DNA of 64,000 nt from JAUWKC01 sp035527845 (GTDB taxonomy: Bacteria; Planctomycetota; Phycisphaerae; Sedimentisphaerales; Anaerobacaceae): NCBI GenBank assembly GCA_035527845.1, contig DATKZT010000005.1, forward strand, positions 23,589 to 87,588, in the 5' to 3' direction. The notes under the pieces are model-generated. The model was not told the DNA's origin and did no database searches. It saw only the letters and a program-made list of their open reading frames with translations. A program made the translations under genes and the position numbers. Shown here piece by piece: positions 50,929-59,464 of this stretch. How positions within the stretch are numbered: the stretch's first letter is position 1; each line of letters opens with the position of its first letter.

Positions 50929-51975
50929 ATGGGTTATTTTCGGGCAAATTTAGAGAGCACAAAGGCTTACGAGCCTGGTTTCCAGCCCCGGCAAACCGAC
51001 GTCGTCAAGCTCAACACCAATGAGAACGCCTATCCGCCCTCGCCGGCCGTAATGGAGGCCCTGGCGCAGATTACCCCTGAGCAGCTTCGCCGGTATCCCG
51101 ACCCGCTGGGAAACGCGTTCCGACAGGCCGCCGCCCAAGTCAACGGCGTCGCTCCCGACAATATCATGTGCTGCAACGGCGGCGATGAATTGCTGACGAT
51201 TGCGTTGCGGGCGTTCTGTGATGAGACCCGGCCGGTAGCCTATCCGGCGCCCACATACTCGCTGTATCCGGTCCTGGCCAACATCCAGAACTGCAGCGCC
51301 GTTGAGGTACCGTTCGACAACGAGTTCAACCTCCCCGCGAAACTCGCCGGAACCGGTGCGGCCCTGACTATCGTGTGCAATCCCAACGCCCCGACCGGCA
51401 GCTTTGTGAGCATCGATGAGCTGGCCTCTTTGGCGGACGATTTGGAGGGCGTGCTGCTGGTCGATGAGGCATACGTGGATTTCGCCGAGGACAATGCGGC
51501 CCGTCTGGTCACAGAGTTCGATAACGTGATTGTCCTGCGCTCGATGAGCAAGGGCTACGGACTGGCGGGCCTGCGATTCGGCTACGCAATGGCGCCGACC
51601 GACTTGATTGCAGGCCTGATGAAGGTCAAGGATTCATATAACGTCGATGCCGTGGCCATCGGCCTGGCCGCCGCGGCCATACGCGACCAGAAGCACTTTA
51701 CGGAAAACGTCGAAAAGGTCAAGGCCGAACGCGGCAGACTGACCGAGCAGCTTAGAGACCTCGGTTTCACCGTACACAACAGTGCCGCCAACTTCGTCCT
51801 CGCCCAGAGCAATAACCACAAGGCCGGCGAGATATATGAGCAATTGGTACAGCGAAGCATATACGTGAGGTATTTTGATTTGCCCGGCCTGGGCGACAAG
51901 CTGAGAATAACGGTCGGAACACCGCAGCAGGATGAAAAGCTCATTTCGGCCCTGAAGGAAATCATGCAAAAATAA
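50929..51975 (+). CDS. hisC: Histidinol-phosphate aminotransferase
   Basis: A 348-residue PLP enzyme that makes histidinol phosphate. The start is chosen at ATG 50929 (MGYFRANLESTKAYEPGFQP), six bases after GGAG; ATG 50926 is equally possible. PLP-binding features: KLNTNENAYPPSP, NGGDELLTIALRAF, NPNAPTGSFVS, LLVDEAYVDFAEDNA, and the lysine in LRSMSKGYGLAGLRFGY near residue 208. First gene of a hisC-hisB-ispF-cysS-ruvC-ruvA run. Confidence 0.95.
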   Translation: MGYFRANLESTKAYEPGFQPRQTDVVKLNTNENAYPPSPAVMEALAQITPEQLRRYPDPLGNAFRQAAAQVNGVAPDNIMCCNGGDELLTIALRAFCDETRPVAYPAPTYSLYPVLANIQNCSAVEVPFDNEFNLPAKLAGTGAALTIVCNPNAPTGSFVSIDELASLADDLEGVLLVDEAYVDFAEDNAARLVTEFDNVIVLRSMSKGYGLAGLRFGYAMAPTDLIAGLMKVKDSYNVDAVAIGLAAAAIRDQKHFTENVEKVKAERGRLTEQLRDLGFTVHNSAANFVLAQSNNHKAGEIYEQLVQRSIYVRYFDLPGLGDKLRITVGTPQQDEKLISALKEIMQK

Positions 51976-51985
51976 GGATATACTC

Positions 51986-52570
51986 ATGGAAGACAGGACC
52001 TCTGAAATACACAGGCAGACCAATGAAACCGATGTCACCTGCGAGATGAATCTCGACGGCGTCGGCAAATATGAAATCGACACGGGCATCGGTTTTCTCG
52101 ACCACATGCTTACCCACCTGAGCAAGCACGGCAAGGTCGATTTGGTGGTCAAAGCGAAAGGGGACCTCAAAGTTGACGCACACCATACCGTCGAGGATAT
52201 CGGGATATGTCTCGGCGAGGCCCTGCTCAACGCACTGGGCGACAAAAAGGGCATCGCCAGATACGGCCACAGCTCCGTGCCGATGGAAGAGACGATTGCC
52301 AATGTCTCGGTAGATTTGTCGGGCAGGCCGAGCTGCGTCTATAACGTTGACTACCGGACGGATAAGATCGGCGACTTCGACGTGGAGTGCCTGGAGGAGA
52401 TGCTGCGCAGCTTCTCCAACAATGGGAAATTCAACCTCCACGTGAATGTACCCTACGGAACCAACAGCCACCACATAGCCGAGGCCATCTTCAAGGGATT
52501 GGGCCAGGCGCTGGCGGCGGCGGTAAGAATCGTGGGCGGCGACGTCCCAAGCACAAAGGGTGTCCTGTGA
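51986..52570 (+). CDS. hisB: Imidazoleglycerol-phosphate dehydratase
   Basis: A 194-residue monofunctional HisB. It has the two manganese-binding histidine motifs, GFLDHMLTHLSKHGK with AHHTVEDIGICLGEAL in the first half, and NSHHIAEAIFKGLGQAL in the second. It converts imidazole glycerol phosphate to imidazole acetol phosphate, the substrate of HisC. It begins ten bases after hisC, with AAGGATA upstream, and its TGA overlaps the ispF GTG. Confidence 0.96.
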   Translation: MEDRTSEIHRQTNETDVTCEMNLDGVGKYEIDTGIGFLDHMLTHLSKHGKVDLVVKAKGDLKVDAHHTVEDIGICLGEALLNALGDKKGIARYGHSSVPMEETIANVSVDLSGRPSCVYNVDYRTDKIGDFDVECLEEMLRSFSNNGKFNLHVNVPYGTNSHHIAEAIFKGLGQALAAAVRIVGGDVPSTKGVL

Positions 52571-53079
52571 TTGAAGAACACGACCATGAATATCGCACCG
52601 GCATCGGCACGGATATCCACGTCGTGGACGAGCGCCGCAAGCTGATGCTCGGCGGAGTGCATATTCCGAACCAGGACGGGCTGGCCGGGCACAGCGACGG
52701 CGACGTCGTTCTACACGCCGTTGTCGACGCACTGTTGGGCGCCGCCGGCATGGGTGACATCGGCACGATTTTCCCCGATACCGACCCGAAGCTCAAGGGC
52801 GCCGACAGCAAAACCTTCCTGGTGGATGTAAAGCAGAAGCTCGAAGAGAAACGCTGGGTGGTGGTCAACGTCGATTTGATAATCCACGCCGAAGAAATTC
52901 GGCTGGAGAAGTACAAGGCCCAGATAAAAAGGTGCATCGCCAGTATTCTCGGCATTGATTTCAACGCGGTGAACGTCAAGGCCAAGACCAGCGAAGGCCT
53001 CGGCGATATAGGCGCCGGCGACGCCATAGCCGCAACAGCCGCCGCGCTTCTAAAAAGAAAATACAAGAGAACATTGTGA
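52567..53079 (+). CDS. ispF: 2-C-methyl-D-erythritol 2,4-cyclodiphosphate synthase
   Basis: About 170 residues from GTG 52567, which overlaps the hisB stop in GTGA. A longer frame from 52387 lies inside hisB and is rejected. Motifs: TGIGTDIHVVDERRKLMLGG, GLAGHSDGDVVLHAVVDALL (metal-binding Asp and His), GTIFPDTDPKLKGADS, and VKAKTSEGLGDIGAGDAIA. It closes the MEP isoprenoid pathway's cyclodiphosphate ring. Its pairing with his genes is unusual. Confidence 0.95.
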   Translation: MIEEHDHEYRTGIGTDIHVVDERRKLMLGGVHIPNQDGLAGHSDGDVVLHAVVDALLGAAGMGDIGTIFPDTDPKLKGADSKTFLVDVKQKLEEKRWVVVNVDLIIHAEEIRLEKYKAQIKRCIASILGIDFNAVNVKAKTSEGLGDIGAGDAIAATAAALLKRKYKRTL

Positions 53080-53095
53080 AAGAAGGCGTCTGAAA

Positions 53096-54577
53096 ATGGG
53101 ATTGCAGCTTCATAACAGCCTGACAAGAAGGAAAGAGGAGTTTAAGCCTTTGCACAAAGGCAGGGTCGGAATATACGTCTGCGGGCCAACCGTTTACGGG
53201 CACGCACATCTCGGGCACGCCAAGAGCTACGTTAGTTTCGACGTGCTCGTACGCTATCTTCGCTACCTGGGTTACAGCGTGACATACGTGCAGAACATAA
53301 CCGACGTCGGTCACCTGACGGACAACGCGGACGAAGGCGAGGACAAGATTGTCGCCGCGGCCAGAAGAGAGAAGAAACACCCGATGGCCCTGGCCGAATA
53401 CTATACCCGCAGCTACTTCGAGGATATGGACAGGCTGAACTGCGTTCGGCCCGACATCAGCCCAAGGGCCAGCGGGCACATAACCGAACAGATAGACCTG
53501 GTAAAGATACTGCTGGACAAAGGCTATGCTTACGAGGTCAACGGCTCGGTCTACTTCGACGTATCGAAGTTCAAGGATTACGGCAAGCTATCAGGACGGA
53601 ACGTCGAAGAGATGATTGCGGGCGCCCGCGTGGAGGTCTCGCCGGAGAAAAGAAATCCCGTTGATTTCGCCCTTTGGAAAAAGGCCGAGCCGAATCATAT
53701 TATGCAGTGGCCAAGTCCCTGGGGCATGGGCTACCCCGGCTGGCACCTCGAGTGCTCCGTGATGAGCATGAAGTACCTCGGAAAAACGCTGGACATCCAC
53801 GGCGGGGGCCTCGAAAACCAGTTCCCGCACCACGAGTGTGAAATTGCTCAGGCGGAGGCTGCCAACGATGCGCCGTTCGTTCGGTACTGGGTCCACAACA
53901 ACATGGTGACAGTGGACGGCCAGAAGATGGGCAAGAGCCTGAACAATTTTATCGCGCTCAAACAGGCCTTTTCAGGCTCGCACGAGAGGCTGATGAGAGC
54001 CTATGACCCGCTGGCTATTAGGCAGCTCATTTTGAACAGTCATTACCGAAGCCCCCTGGATTTTTCCGACGCGGCGCTGTTTGCCGCGCAGAGCGGCTAC
54101 GAGAAAATAACAGAAGCCGTCAAAGCGGTCCGCAAGCGCCAGGAGCGGGCGCCGGCCGGACAAATAGATGCAAAGACAGCCGAGCAATTGGAGCAGTTGA
54201 AAAGCAAATTTGAAGCGGCGATGAATGATGATTTGAATACTTCTATTGCGCTGTCGGTTCTGTTCGAGCTGGTTCGCCTGGCAGCCGGCCTGCTCGAAGA
54301 TGGCAAAACGAGTGCTGAGACCCTCCGCGCAGTTGACCGGTCCTTCACAAAGCTGGGTGGAGACTGCCTCGGCATCGTCAAGCAAGAGTACGCAGCGGCA
54401 GGGGCCCAGGCAGACGACGAAATAATCGACAAACTCGTAAGCGTCCTGATAGACCAGCGCACCGAGGCCCGCAAGCGAAAGGATTTTGCCGCCGCCGATG
54501 CGATTCGCGACAAGCTGGTCGAAGCAGGTATCGCGCTCGAAGATAAGCCTGAGGGAACTGCCTGGAGGGCAAAATGA
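53096..54577 (+). CDS. cysS: Cysteinyl-tRNA synthetase
   Basis: A 493-residue class I synthetase. The N-terminus has the zinc and HIGH region (YVCGPTVYGHAHLGHAKSYV), then LDIHGGGLENQFPHHECEIA and WVHNNMVTVDGQKMGKSLNN, where KMGKS is the KMSKS loop. The C-terminal helical tRNA-binding part ends ARKRKDFAAADAIRDKLVEA. Residues Cys in YVCG, LECS and HHECE coordinate zinc. Its TGA overlaps the ruvC ATG (ATGA). Confidence 0.96.
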   Translation: MGLQLHNSLTRRKEEFKPLHKGRVGIYVCGPTVYGHAHLGHAKSYVSFDVLVRYLRYLGYSVTYVQNITDVGHLTDNADEGEDKIVAAARREKKHPMALAEYYTRSYFEDMDRLNCVRPDISPRASGHITEQIDLVKILLDKGYAYEVNGSVYFDVSKFKDYGKLSGRNVEEMIAGARVEVSPEKRNPVDFALWKKAEPNHIMQWPSPWGMGYPGWHLECSVMSMKYLGKTLDIHGGGLENQFPHHECEIAQAEAANDAPFVRYWVHNNMVTVDGQKMGKSLNNFIALKQAFSGSHERLMRAYDPLAIRQLILNSHYRSPLDFSDAALFAAQSGYEKITEAVKAVRKRQERAPAGQIDAKTAEQLEQLKSKFEAAMNDDLNTSIALSVLFELVRLAAGLLEDGKTSAETLRAVDRSFTKLGGDCLGIVKQEYAAAGAQADDEIIDKLVSVLIDQRTEARKRKDFAAADAIRDKLVEAGIALEDKPEGTAWRAK

Positions 54578-55071
54578 GAATCCTCGGCATTGACCCCGGC
54601 CTTCGCGTCTGCGGTTATGCAATAATAGAATCTGGTCCGGCAAAGGAACAATTGATCGAGGCCGGTGTCTTTCGCACCGACGGCTGTTCCACTATAGAAG
54701 CCAGGCTGAATCAGATTTCCGAGGATACCGAAACGCTGCTGAAAAAGTTCCGGCCCGAGGTTGTGGCCGTCGAGCAGTTGTACTCGCACTACGCACATCC
54801 GAGGACGGCGATATTGATGGGTCACGCCCGCGGTGTTATACTGCTAAAAGCCGCCGAGGCCGGCGTTGAGGTCAGAAGCTTCAGCGCGACCCGCATAAAA
54901 AAGTCCGTCACCGGCAACGGCAGGGCGTCAAAGGAGCAGATGCAAAAGGCTATTCAGACGATATTGGCGCTCGCTAAGCTGCCGGCCCCGAGCGATGTTG
55001 CCGACGCCATAGCAGCGGCGATGTGCTGTGCGAATACGCGGTGTGTCCCTGTGCACAAAGCTGCAAGATGA
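54574..55071 (+). CDS. ruvC: Holliday junction endonuclease RuvC
   Basis: A 165-residue RNase H-fold resolvase. Acidic active site: Asp in MRILGIDPGLRVCGYAI, Glu in EVVAVEQLYSHYAHPRTAI, and the terminal Asp pair in APSDVADAIAAAMCC. It cuts four-way DNA junctions moved by RuvAB. Starts at ATG 54574, overlapping cysS; ruvA follows after 40 bases, the usual ruvC-ruvA-ruvB order. Confidence 0.95.
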   Translation: MRILGIDPGLRVCGYAIIESGPAKEQLIEAGVFRTDGCSTIEARLNQISEDTETLLKKFRPEVVAVEQLYSHYAHPRTAILMGHARGVILLKAAEAGVEVRSFSATRIKKSVTGNGRASKEQMQKAIQTILALAKLPAPSDVADAIAAAMCCANTRCVPVHKAAR

Positions 55072-55111
55072 TAACCGGCGCCGCAAAAAAGATGGGTATT
55101 GGCGAACTACT

Positions 55112-55741
55112 ATGATAGCCAGGATAGAAGGAAAACTCGTCAGGCTTGATGGCGACAGCGCCCTTGTGCAGGTAGGCGCCGTCGGCTATGAGCTGATGCT
55201 GCCCGGATATTGCGTGAGCGCGCTATCCGACAAAATAGGCGCCGATGTCACGCTGTGCACGATGGAATACTACGAGGGCACGCCCGGCGGCGGCAACCTG
55301 ATTCCACGAATGGTCGGCTTCCTGAACTCCGGCGAAAGAGAGTTCTTTAAGAAATTCATTAGTGTCAAGGGCATGGGAATAAGAAAGGCCCTGCGTTCGC
55401 TCAGCATCCCGATATCCACCGTGGCCGGGGCCGTGGAAGACGGCGACGAAAAAACGTTGATGACACTTGACGGCGTGGGCAAGAGAATGGCCCAGCAGAT
55501 TATCGCCGAACTAAAAGGCAAGCTCCAGACCTTCGCCATAGGCGCCGAGGCAGCCGGCAGGGCAGAGCCGCGGTTCAAGCCCTTCCAGGCCGAGGCCCTG
55601 GAGATACTTATCGCCTGGGGCGAAAAAAGAAACGAGGCCATGGAATTGATTGAGTTAGCCTGCGAGAGACACCCTGATGTGAACTCGGCAGAGGAGCTTG
55701 TGCCTCTCGTGTACAGGCTAAAGCAGGGAATCGAAGTCTGA
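55112..55741 (+). CDS. ruvA: Holliday junction DNA helicase subunit RuvA
   Basis: A 209-residue protein starting MIARIEGKLVRLDGDSALVQ at ATG 55112; a longer frame from 55028 overlaps ruvC and is rejected. Domains: OB-fold (1-~65), helix-hairpin-helix pair (FKKFISVKGMGIRKALRSLS and MTLDGVGKRMAQQIIAELKG), and a C-terminal RuvB-contact domain after a flexible linker. It binds four-way junctions and loads RuvB. ruvB lies 216 bases further on, not immediately adjacent. Confidence 0.95.
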   Translation: MIARIEGKLVRLDGDSALVQVGAVGYELMLPGYCVSALSDKIGADVTLCTMEYYEGTPGGGNLIPRMVGFLNSGEREFFKKFISVKGMGIRKALRSLSIPISTVAGAVEDGDEKTLMTLDGVGKRMAQQIIAELKGKLQTFAIGAEAAGRAEPRFKPFQAEALEILIAWGEKRNEAMELIELACERHPDVNSAEELVPLVYRLKQGIEV

Positions 55742-55791
55742 GGTGCTTCAGGTATTGTTACAAAGTTCTCGGATAGTCATACTTCCCTGTC

Positions 55792-55811
55792 ATTCCCGCG
55801 AAAGCGGGAAT
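55792..55811. repeat. Short palindromic hairpin repeat between ruvA and ruvB
   Basis: ATTCCCGC (55792-55799), GAAA loop, GCGGGAAT (55804-55811): a perfect 8-bp stem. This ATTCCCGCGAAAGCGGGAAT motif is a widespread dispersed palindromic unit in bacterial genomes. Confidence 0.8.
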
Positions 55812-55957
55812 CCAGGAGAAAACAGGCTTGAGCCGAAGCCTCAACCAGATTATTGTCTAAAAACTTATTCAAGGCGGCTTTCGCAGCTCGCAGTTGTGCT
55901 TTCGGCGACCACTAACCATGAACTACGAACAATGAACAACGAACCACGAGCTAATTT

Positions 55958-57013
55958 ATGACAATCGGCAGAATCATAGGTGGACAGCCCCTGAATGAGC
56001 AGGACGAGAACTTCAACCTGTCGCTCAGGCCCAAGTACCTTGACGAGTGCATCGGCCAGCACAACGTGCGTGAAAAGCTTGCCATTGCCATAGCCGCTGC
56101 CAAACAAAGAGCGGAGCCTTTGGAGCATATCCTGTTTTACGGTCCGCCCGGTCTGGGCAAGACGACCTTGGCCCACGTCGTCGCCAACGAAATGGCCACT
56201 AATATTCGCTGCTCCTCGGGGCCGGCCCTGGTCAAGCAGGGCGACGTGATGGGAATGCTCACCAACATCAACACCGGCGACGTCCTTTTCATCGACGAGG
56301 TTCATCGGCTGAGTACACCTGTGGAGGAGTTCATTTATCCGGCGATGGAGGAGTTCAAGGTTGACTTTACGGTTGACAGCGGCCTGCACGCCAAGACGAT
56401 TAACTTTCCGCTCAATCGCTTTACTTTGGTCGGCGCTACCACGCGCGCCGGTCTATTGAGCGCGCCGCTCCGCAGCCGCTTCGGGATGCTGTACCATCTC
56501 GAATTCTACAACACGCAGGAATTGACTGCGATCCTGACCCGGTCGGCTAAACTCCTGCAGCTCAAGTGCGAGGACGGGACGCTCGAACTGATTGCCGCTC
56601 GTTCACGCGGTACGCCCCGAGTTGCGAATCGGATTCTAAAGCGCGTCCGAGACTACGCCCAGGTCAAAGGCTCCGGCGTTCTCCGTGAAGATATTGTCGA
56701 AAGCGCATTGAAGATGGAGCAGATTGATTCCCTTGGCCTGGACGAATTAGACCGGGCGTTTTTGCGTGCGTTGGTCAACGTATATGACGGCGGACCGGCT
56801 GGTATTGACGCTATCGCAGCAACCTTGGGTGAAGAGCGGGACACGCTTGAGGATGTGGTTGAGCCTTATCTTCTGCAGGTGGGTTTTGTCCGCCGAACCA
56901 AACGCGGCAGAGAAATTACCAAGCACGCCTGCGACCACCTCGGACTGAAGCACCACAAGAAAAAGAGCCCCCCCGACGGCCAGCCGGAACTCTTCGAACA
57001 ACCCGAACCATAA
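55958..57013 (+). CDS. ruvB: Holliday junction branch migration ATPase RuvB
   Basis: A 351-residue AAA+ motor. Walker A in FYGPPGLGKTTLAHVVAN at about residues 66-82, Walker B in VLFIDEVHRLSTPVEEFI, sensor region LVGATTRAGLLSAPLRSRFG, and a C-terminal winged helix (VDAI-like GIDAIAATLGEERDTLEDVV, then PYLLQVGFVRRTKRGREIT). It drives branch migration with RuvA. The start MTIGRIIGG at ATG 55958 has no strong Shine-Dalgarno nearby. Confidence 0.97.
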   Translation: MTIGRIIGGQPLNEQDENFNLSLRPKYLDECIGQHNVREKLAIAIAAAKQRAEPLEHILFYGPPGLGKTTLAHVVANEMATNIRCSSGPALVKQGDVMGMLTNINTGDVLFIDEVHRLSTPVEEFIYPAMEEFKVDFTVDSGLHAKTINFPLNRFTLVGATTRAGLLSAPLRSRFGMLYHLEFYNTQELTAILTRSAKLLQLKCEDGTLELIAARSRGTPRVANRILKRVRDYAQVKGSGVLREDIVESALKMEQIDSLGLDELDRAFLRALVNVYDGGPAGIDAIAATLGEERDTLEDVVEPYLLQVGFVRRTKRGREITKHACDHLGLKHHKKKSPPDGQPELFEQPEP

Positions 57014-57202
57014 AAGGAGAGAATCCAATCATTTGTTGAGCCGTTGCCGGCACGGCGGCGGTCTTGTCATTTCCCCCAAAGCGCAAATCCAGTGACTTGC
57101 CCGCCTGTCCATTATACGCTCCACCTCCCCTCTTCCGCCAGGGACTTTGCTTGGCAACGCAGGATGCCCTTTAAGCACATGCGGTCTTCTGAGAGTAAGG
57201 CT

Positions 57203-57353
57203 AAGCATCAAAAGCCGTGTTTTTGTGCAAATTCTCAACAATACTGCCTTGAAAGAGAAAATTCTTGATAGTCCGGGGTGAATTGTGTATGATTATAGAT
57301 GTCATACGGAGACAATTATGTCCTGTAACCGTTTAGATGCGAAATATCGGTTA
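57203..57353 (+). repeat. Conserved upstream element, copy B (of three)
   Basis: Starts AAGCATCAAAAGCCGTGTTT and ends near 57353. Shares long blocks with copies at 48399 and 61291. It lies 206 bases before the dockerin/Calx-beta gene. The remainder of 57014-57558 has no clear gene; a small frame from ATG 57318 (MSCNRLDAKYRLV) starts inside the element but is weakly supported. Confidence 0.75.
57265..57293 (+). promoter_or_regulatory. Promoter inside upstream element copy B
   Basis: TTGATA (57265-57270), 17-base spacer, TATGAT (57288-57293). It aligns with the promoter of copy A (48459). Confidence 0.6.
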
Positions 57354-57558
57354 GTTTTTGAAAAAAGTGCGCGGGCCCGAAAGGATGGCGAGAAACCAGG
57401 CCCGTGTGAGCCTCTTGCTTGCAACTATAAAAGATGTTATGCTGCCAGGTGCGGACTGTCAAATTCCTGCGGCGGCAAATAGTTGTCGCGGTGTCCGCCT
57501 TCGCAGGACCGGGAGAGGGAACAAGATTATTAACACATGAAAATTGAAGGACAGTAGA

Positions 57559-59388
57559 ATGAAAGCGAAAATCGCAATTTGTGCAGTAGCAGTGATTTGT
57601 GCGTTTGTAACAGTGCCGGCCAGGGCGACTTTGACCGTGATCGGTACCGCGACTTATGATGGCAATGACTACAATCTTGTCTGGGATGATGACAACGGCG
57701 CCGGCACTGAAGTGGTCTACCTGGATTATGACTATAGTGTTGGCAGATCTGTCAACCATCCGGACGCAATATCCTGGGCTACCGGTCTGGGTGCGACTTT
57801 GACGATCAACTTGCTGCCCGGACACTCGGTCACCTGGTCAGGCGACTGGCGACTCCCGGCGGTGAACGCGAGCATTGAGCTTGGGGATCTCGATAATGCT
57901 GAGTGTCCAGACGCCTACACCCTCATGGATGCCTGGCCTGCTCCCGCGTTTAACAGGTTCTGGGTAGGCATGTCAGCGACCGGGCAAATCTACCAACAGC
58001 CTGGCAGTTGTGGCCCAGGCGGCTCCATACTTCAGCACGACAACCCGAACGACTACGATAATGGAGCCATCGCCGTTCGCAGCGCCAGCGAGGTTCTTAC
58101 AGAAATAGTGCCAACAATAAAATTCGAATCGGCGGATTCGGGCGACCTTGAAAGTGTCACTCCCGCTGAGATTACGGTCCTTCTGGCGAATGCTGAAGAA
58201 GGCCAGACTTACACCGTGGACTGCGCCGTCACAGGCGGCTCGGCCACCGGCTGCGGAGTCGATTACCATTCACTCTTCAGTCCCTGCAATCTGCTCGACC
58301 TGCGGGCCCTTGCCGAGAACTGGCTCTGGGCCGGCCCCGGATTCAATCGCGCCGACCTCGTGGACGATGGCAAGGTCGATTTGCCTGACTTCTCCTCCTT
58401 TGCCGGCCAATTCCTCGTGGACAAGGGGACCCTGGTCTTTGGGCCGGGCCAGACCAGCAAGACCATCAACATCAATATCATGAGCGGTGACGGGAATGAA
58501 TCGAACGAGACCATCGAGATTACGCTGTCCAATCCCACCGGCCCCGACGTGAAGCTTGGCAAAATAACACAACATACATATACGATCATCGATCCCAATG
58601 CCCTGCACCTGAAGGTGGATCTCGGTCTGCCGATGTGCGGAAGCACACCCGAATACACCGTTCCCGTGCCGGGCACGGTCAAAGAAGGATGGTGGGGTAG
58701 AGTGTTTTGGGGCGATACGGATATGTACAATCATGATTTCGCCTGGGAAGACGGCTCACGGGCGGCTGATCCACCTAATACGCCCGGAATCGACGGCTCC
58801 GGTGTGCACTTCGCGCTCGACTGCCCCATCGGAGAGGGAGGATACCACGTTCACGGCATGTGCCGGGACAACCTCGGCGGCGGAGGTTGTCCCACCGGTG
58901 CTCCGCTTGGCGAGCCCATTGCCAACGGCTGGTTTCATAACATCGACTGGGGCGGTGAATGCAGGGGCGATATCCACATGCGCATAACCGACCTGCCTCC
59001 GGGCATATATGAGCTCAAGAGTTACCACAACCACTGGGAACCTTGCAGCCAGGAAACCCGAAACTGCCTGGATTGCTACTCTAATATGCCGCCTATGACG
59101 GCAGTGTATGCGACGTCTCTTCCGGTAGCCGGGTTGCCGGGTTGCGCAGTAGCCTGGAGTGGAACCGGAACAGGCGTCACATCGCTTATGCCGGCGTATA
59201 ACATTGATGTAACGAGCGTCCTTACCGATGCGGACGTTGCAACTTCAACCATAGTGTTTGAGACGGACGGCAGCGATGTGCTGGTCGTTTACGAAGGCGG
59301 CGACGACACGTATCCCGACCCGGCCAGGCCCGACCGCGAAGGACACAAAGGAATCCTGAACGCCTTTGAAATCACGAAAATTTACTAA
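57559..59388 (+). CDS. Secreted Calx-beta protein with an embedded dockerin-like domain
   Basis: 609 residues, starting MKAKIAICAVAVICAFVTVP, a signal peptide; ATG 57559 has a GAAGGA upstream. An N-terminal lectin-like part (30-180) is followed by a Calx-beta domain with TPAEITVLLANAEEGQTYTV and GGSATGCGVDYHS. Into this domain is inserted a dockerin-like pair (CNLLDLRALAENWLWAGPGF, RADLVDDGKVDLPDFSSFAG, QFLVDK), after which the Calx-beta resumes: GTLVFGPGQTSKTININIMS and NETIEITLSNPTGPDVKLG. C-terminal ~260 residues have no recognised family. Probably part of an extracellular polysaccharide-degrading complex. Confidence 0.75.
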   Translation: MKAKIAICAVAVICAFVTVPARATLTVIGTATYDGNDYNLVWDDDNGAGTEVVYLDYDYSVGRSVNHPDAISWATGLGATLTINLLPGHSVTWSGDWRLPAVNASIELGDLDNAECPDAYTLMDAWPAPAFNRFWVGMSATGQIYQQPGSCGPGGSILQHDNPNDYDNGAIAVRSASEVLTEIVPTIKFESADSGDLESVTPAEITVLLANAEEGQTYTVDCAVTGGSATGCGVDYHSLFSPCNLLDLRALAENWLWAGPGFNRADLVDDGKVDLPDFSSFAGQFLVDKGTLVFGPGQTSKTININIMSGDGNESNETIEITLSNPTGPDVKLGKITQHTYTIIDPNALHLKVDLGLPMCGSTPEYTVPVPGTVKEGWWGRVFWGDTDMYNHDFAWEDGSRAADPPNTPGIDGSGVHFALDCPIGEGGYHVHGMCRDNLGGGGCPTGAPLGEPIANGWFHNIDWGGECRGDIHMRITDLPPGIYELKSYHNHWEPCSQETRNCLDCYSNMPPMTAVYATSLPVAGLPGCAVAWSGTGTGVTSLMPAYNIDVTSVLTDADVATSTIVFETDGSDVLVVYEGGDDTYPDPARPDREGHKGILNAFEITKIY

Positions 59389-59464
59389 GAGCCTTAATGC
59401 TCTGGTTGTCAAAGCCGAAAGGCTGTGCAGGGCGCTCTTAGGTGCAAACAACTATAGTCAGCGT

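Noticed and set aside
57285..57482. Small ORF in and after upstream element copy B
   Set aside because: The equivalent position in copy C has no start codon and copy A stops after 12 codons, so the shared sequence is not conserved as protein.
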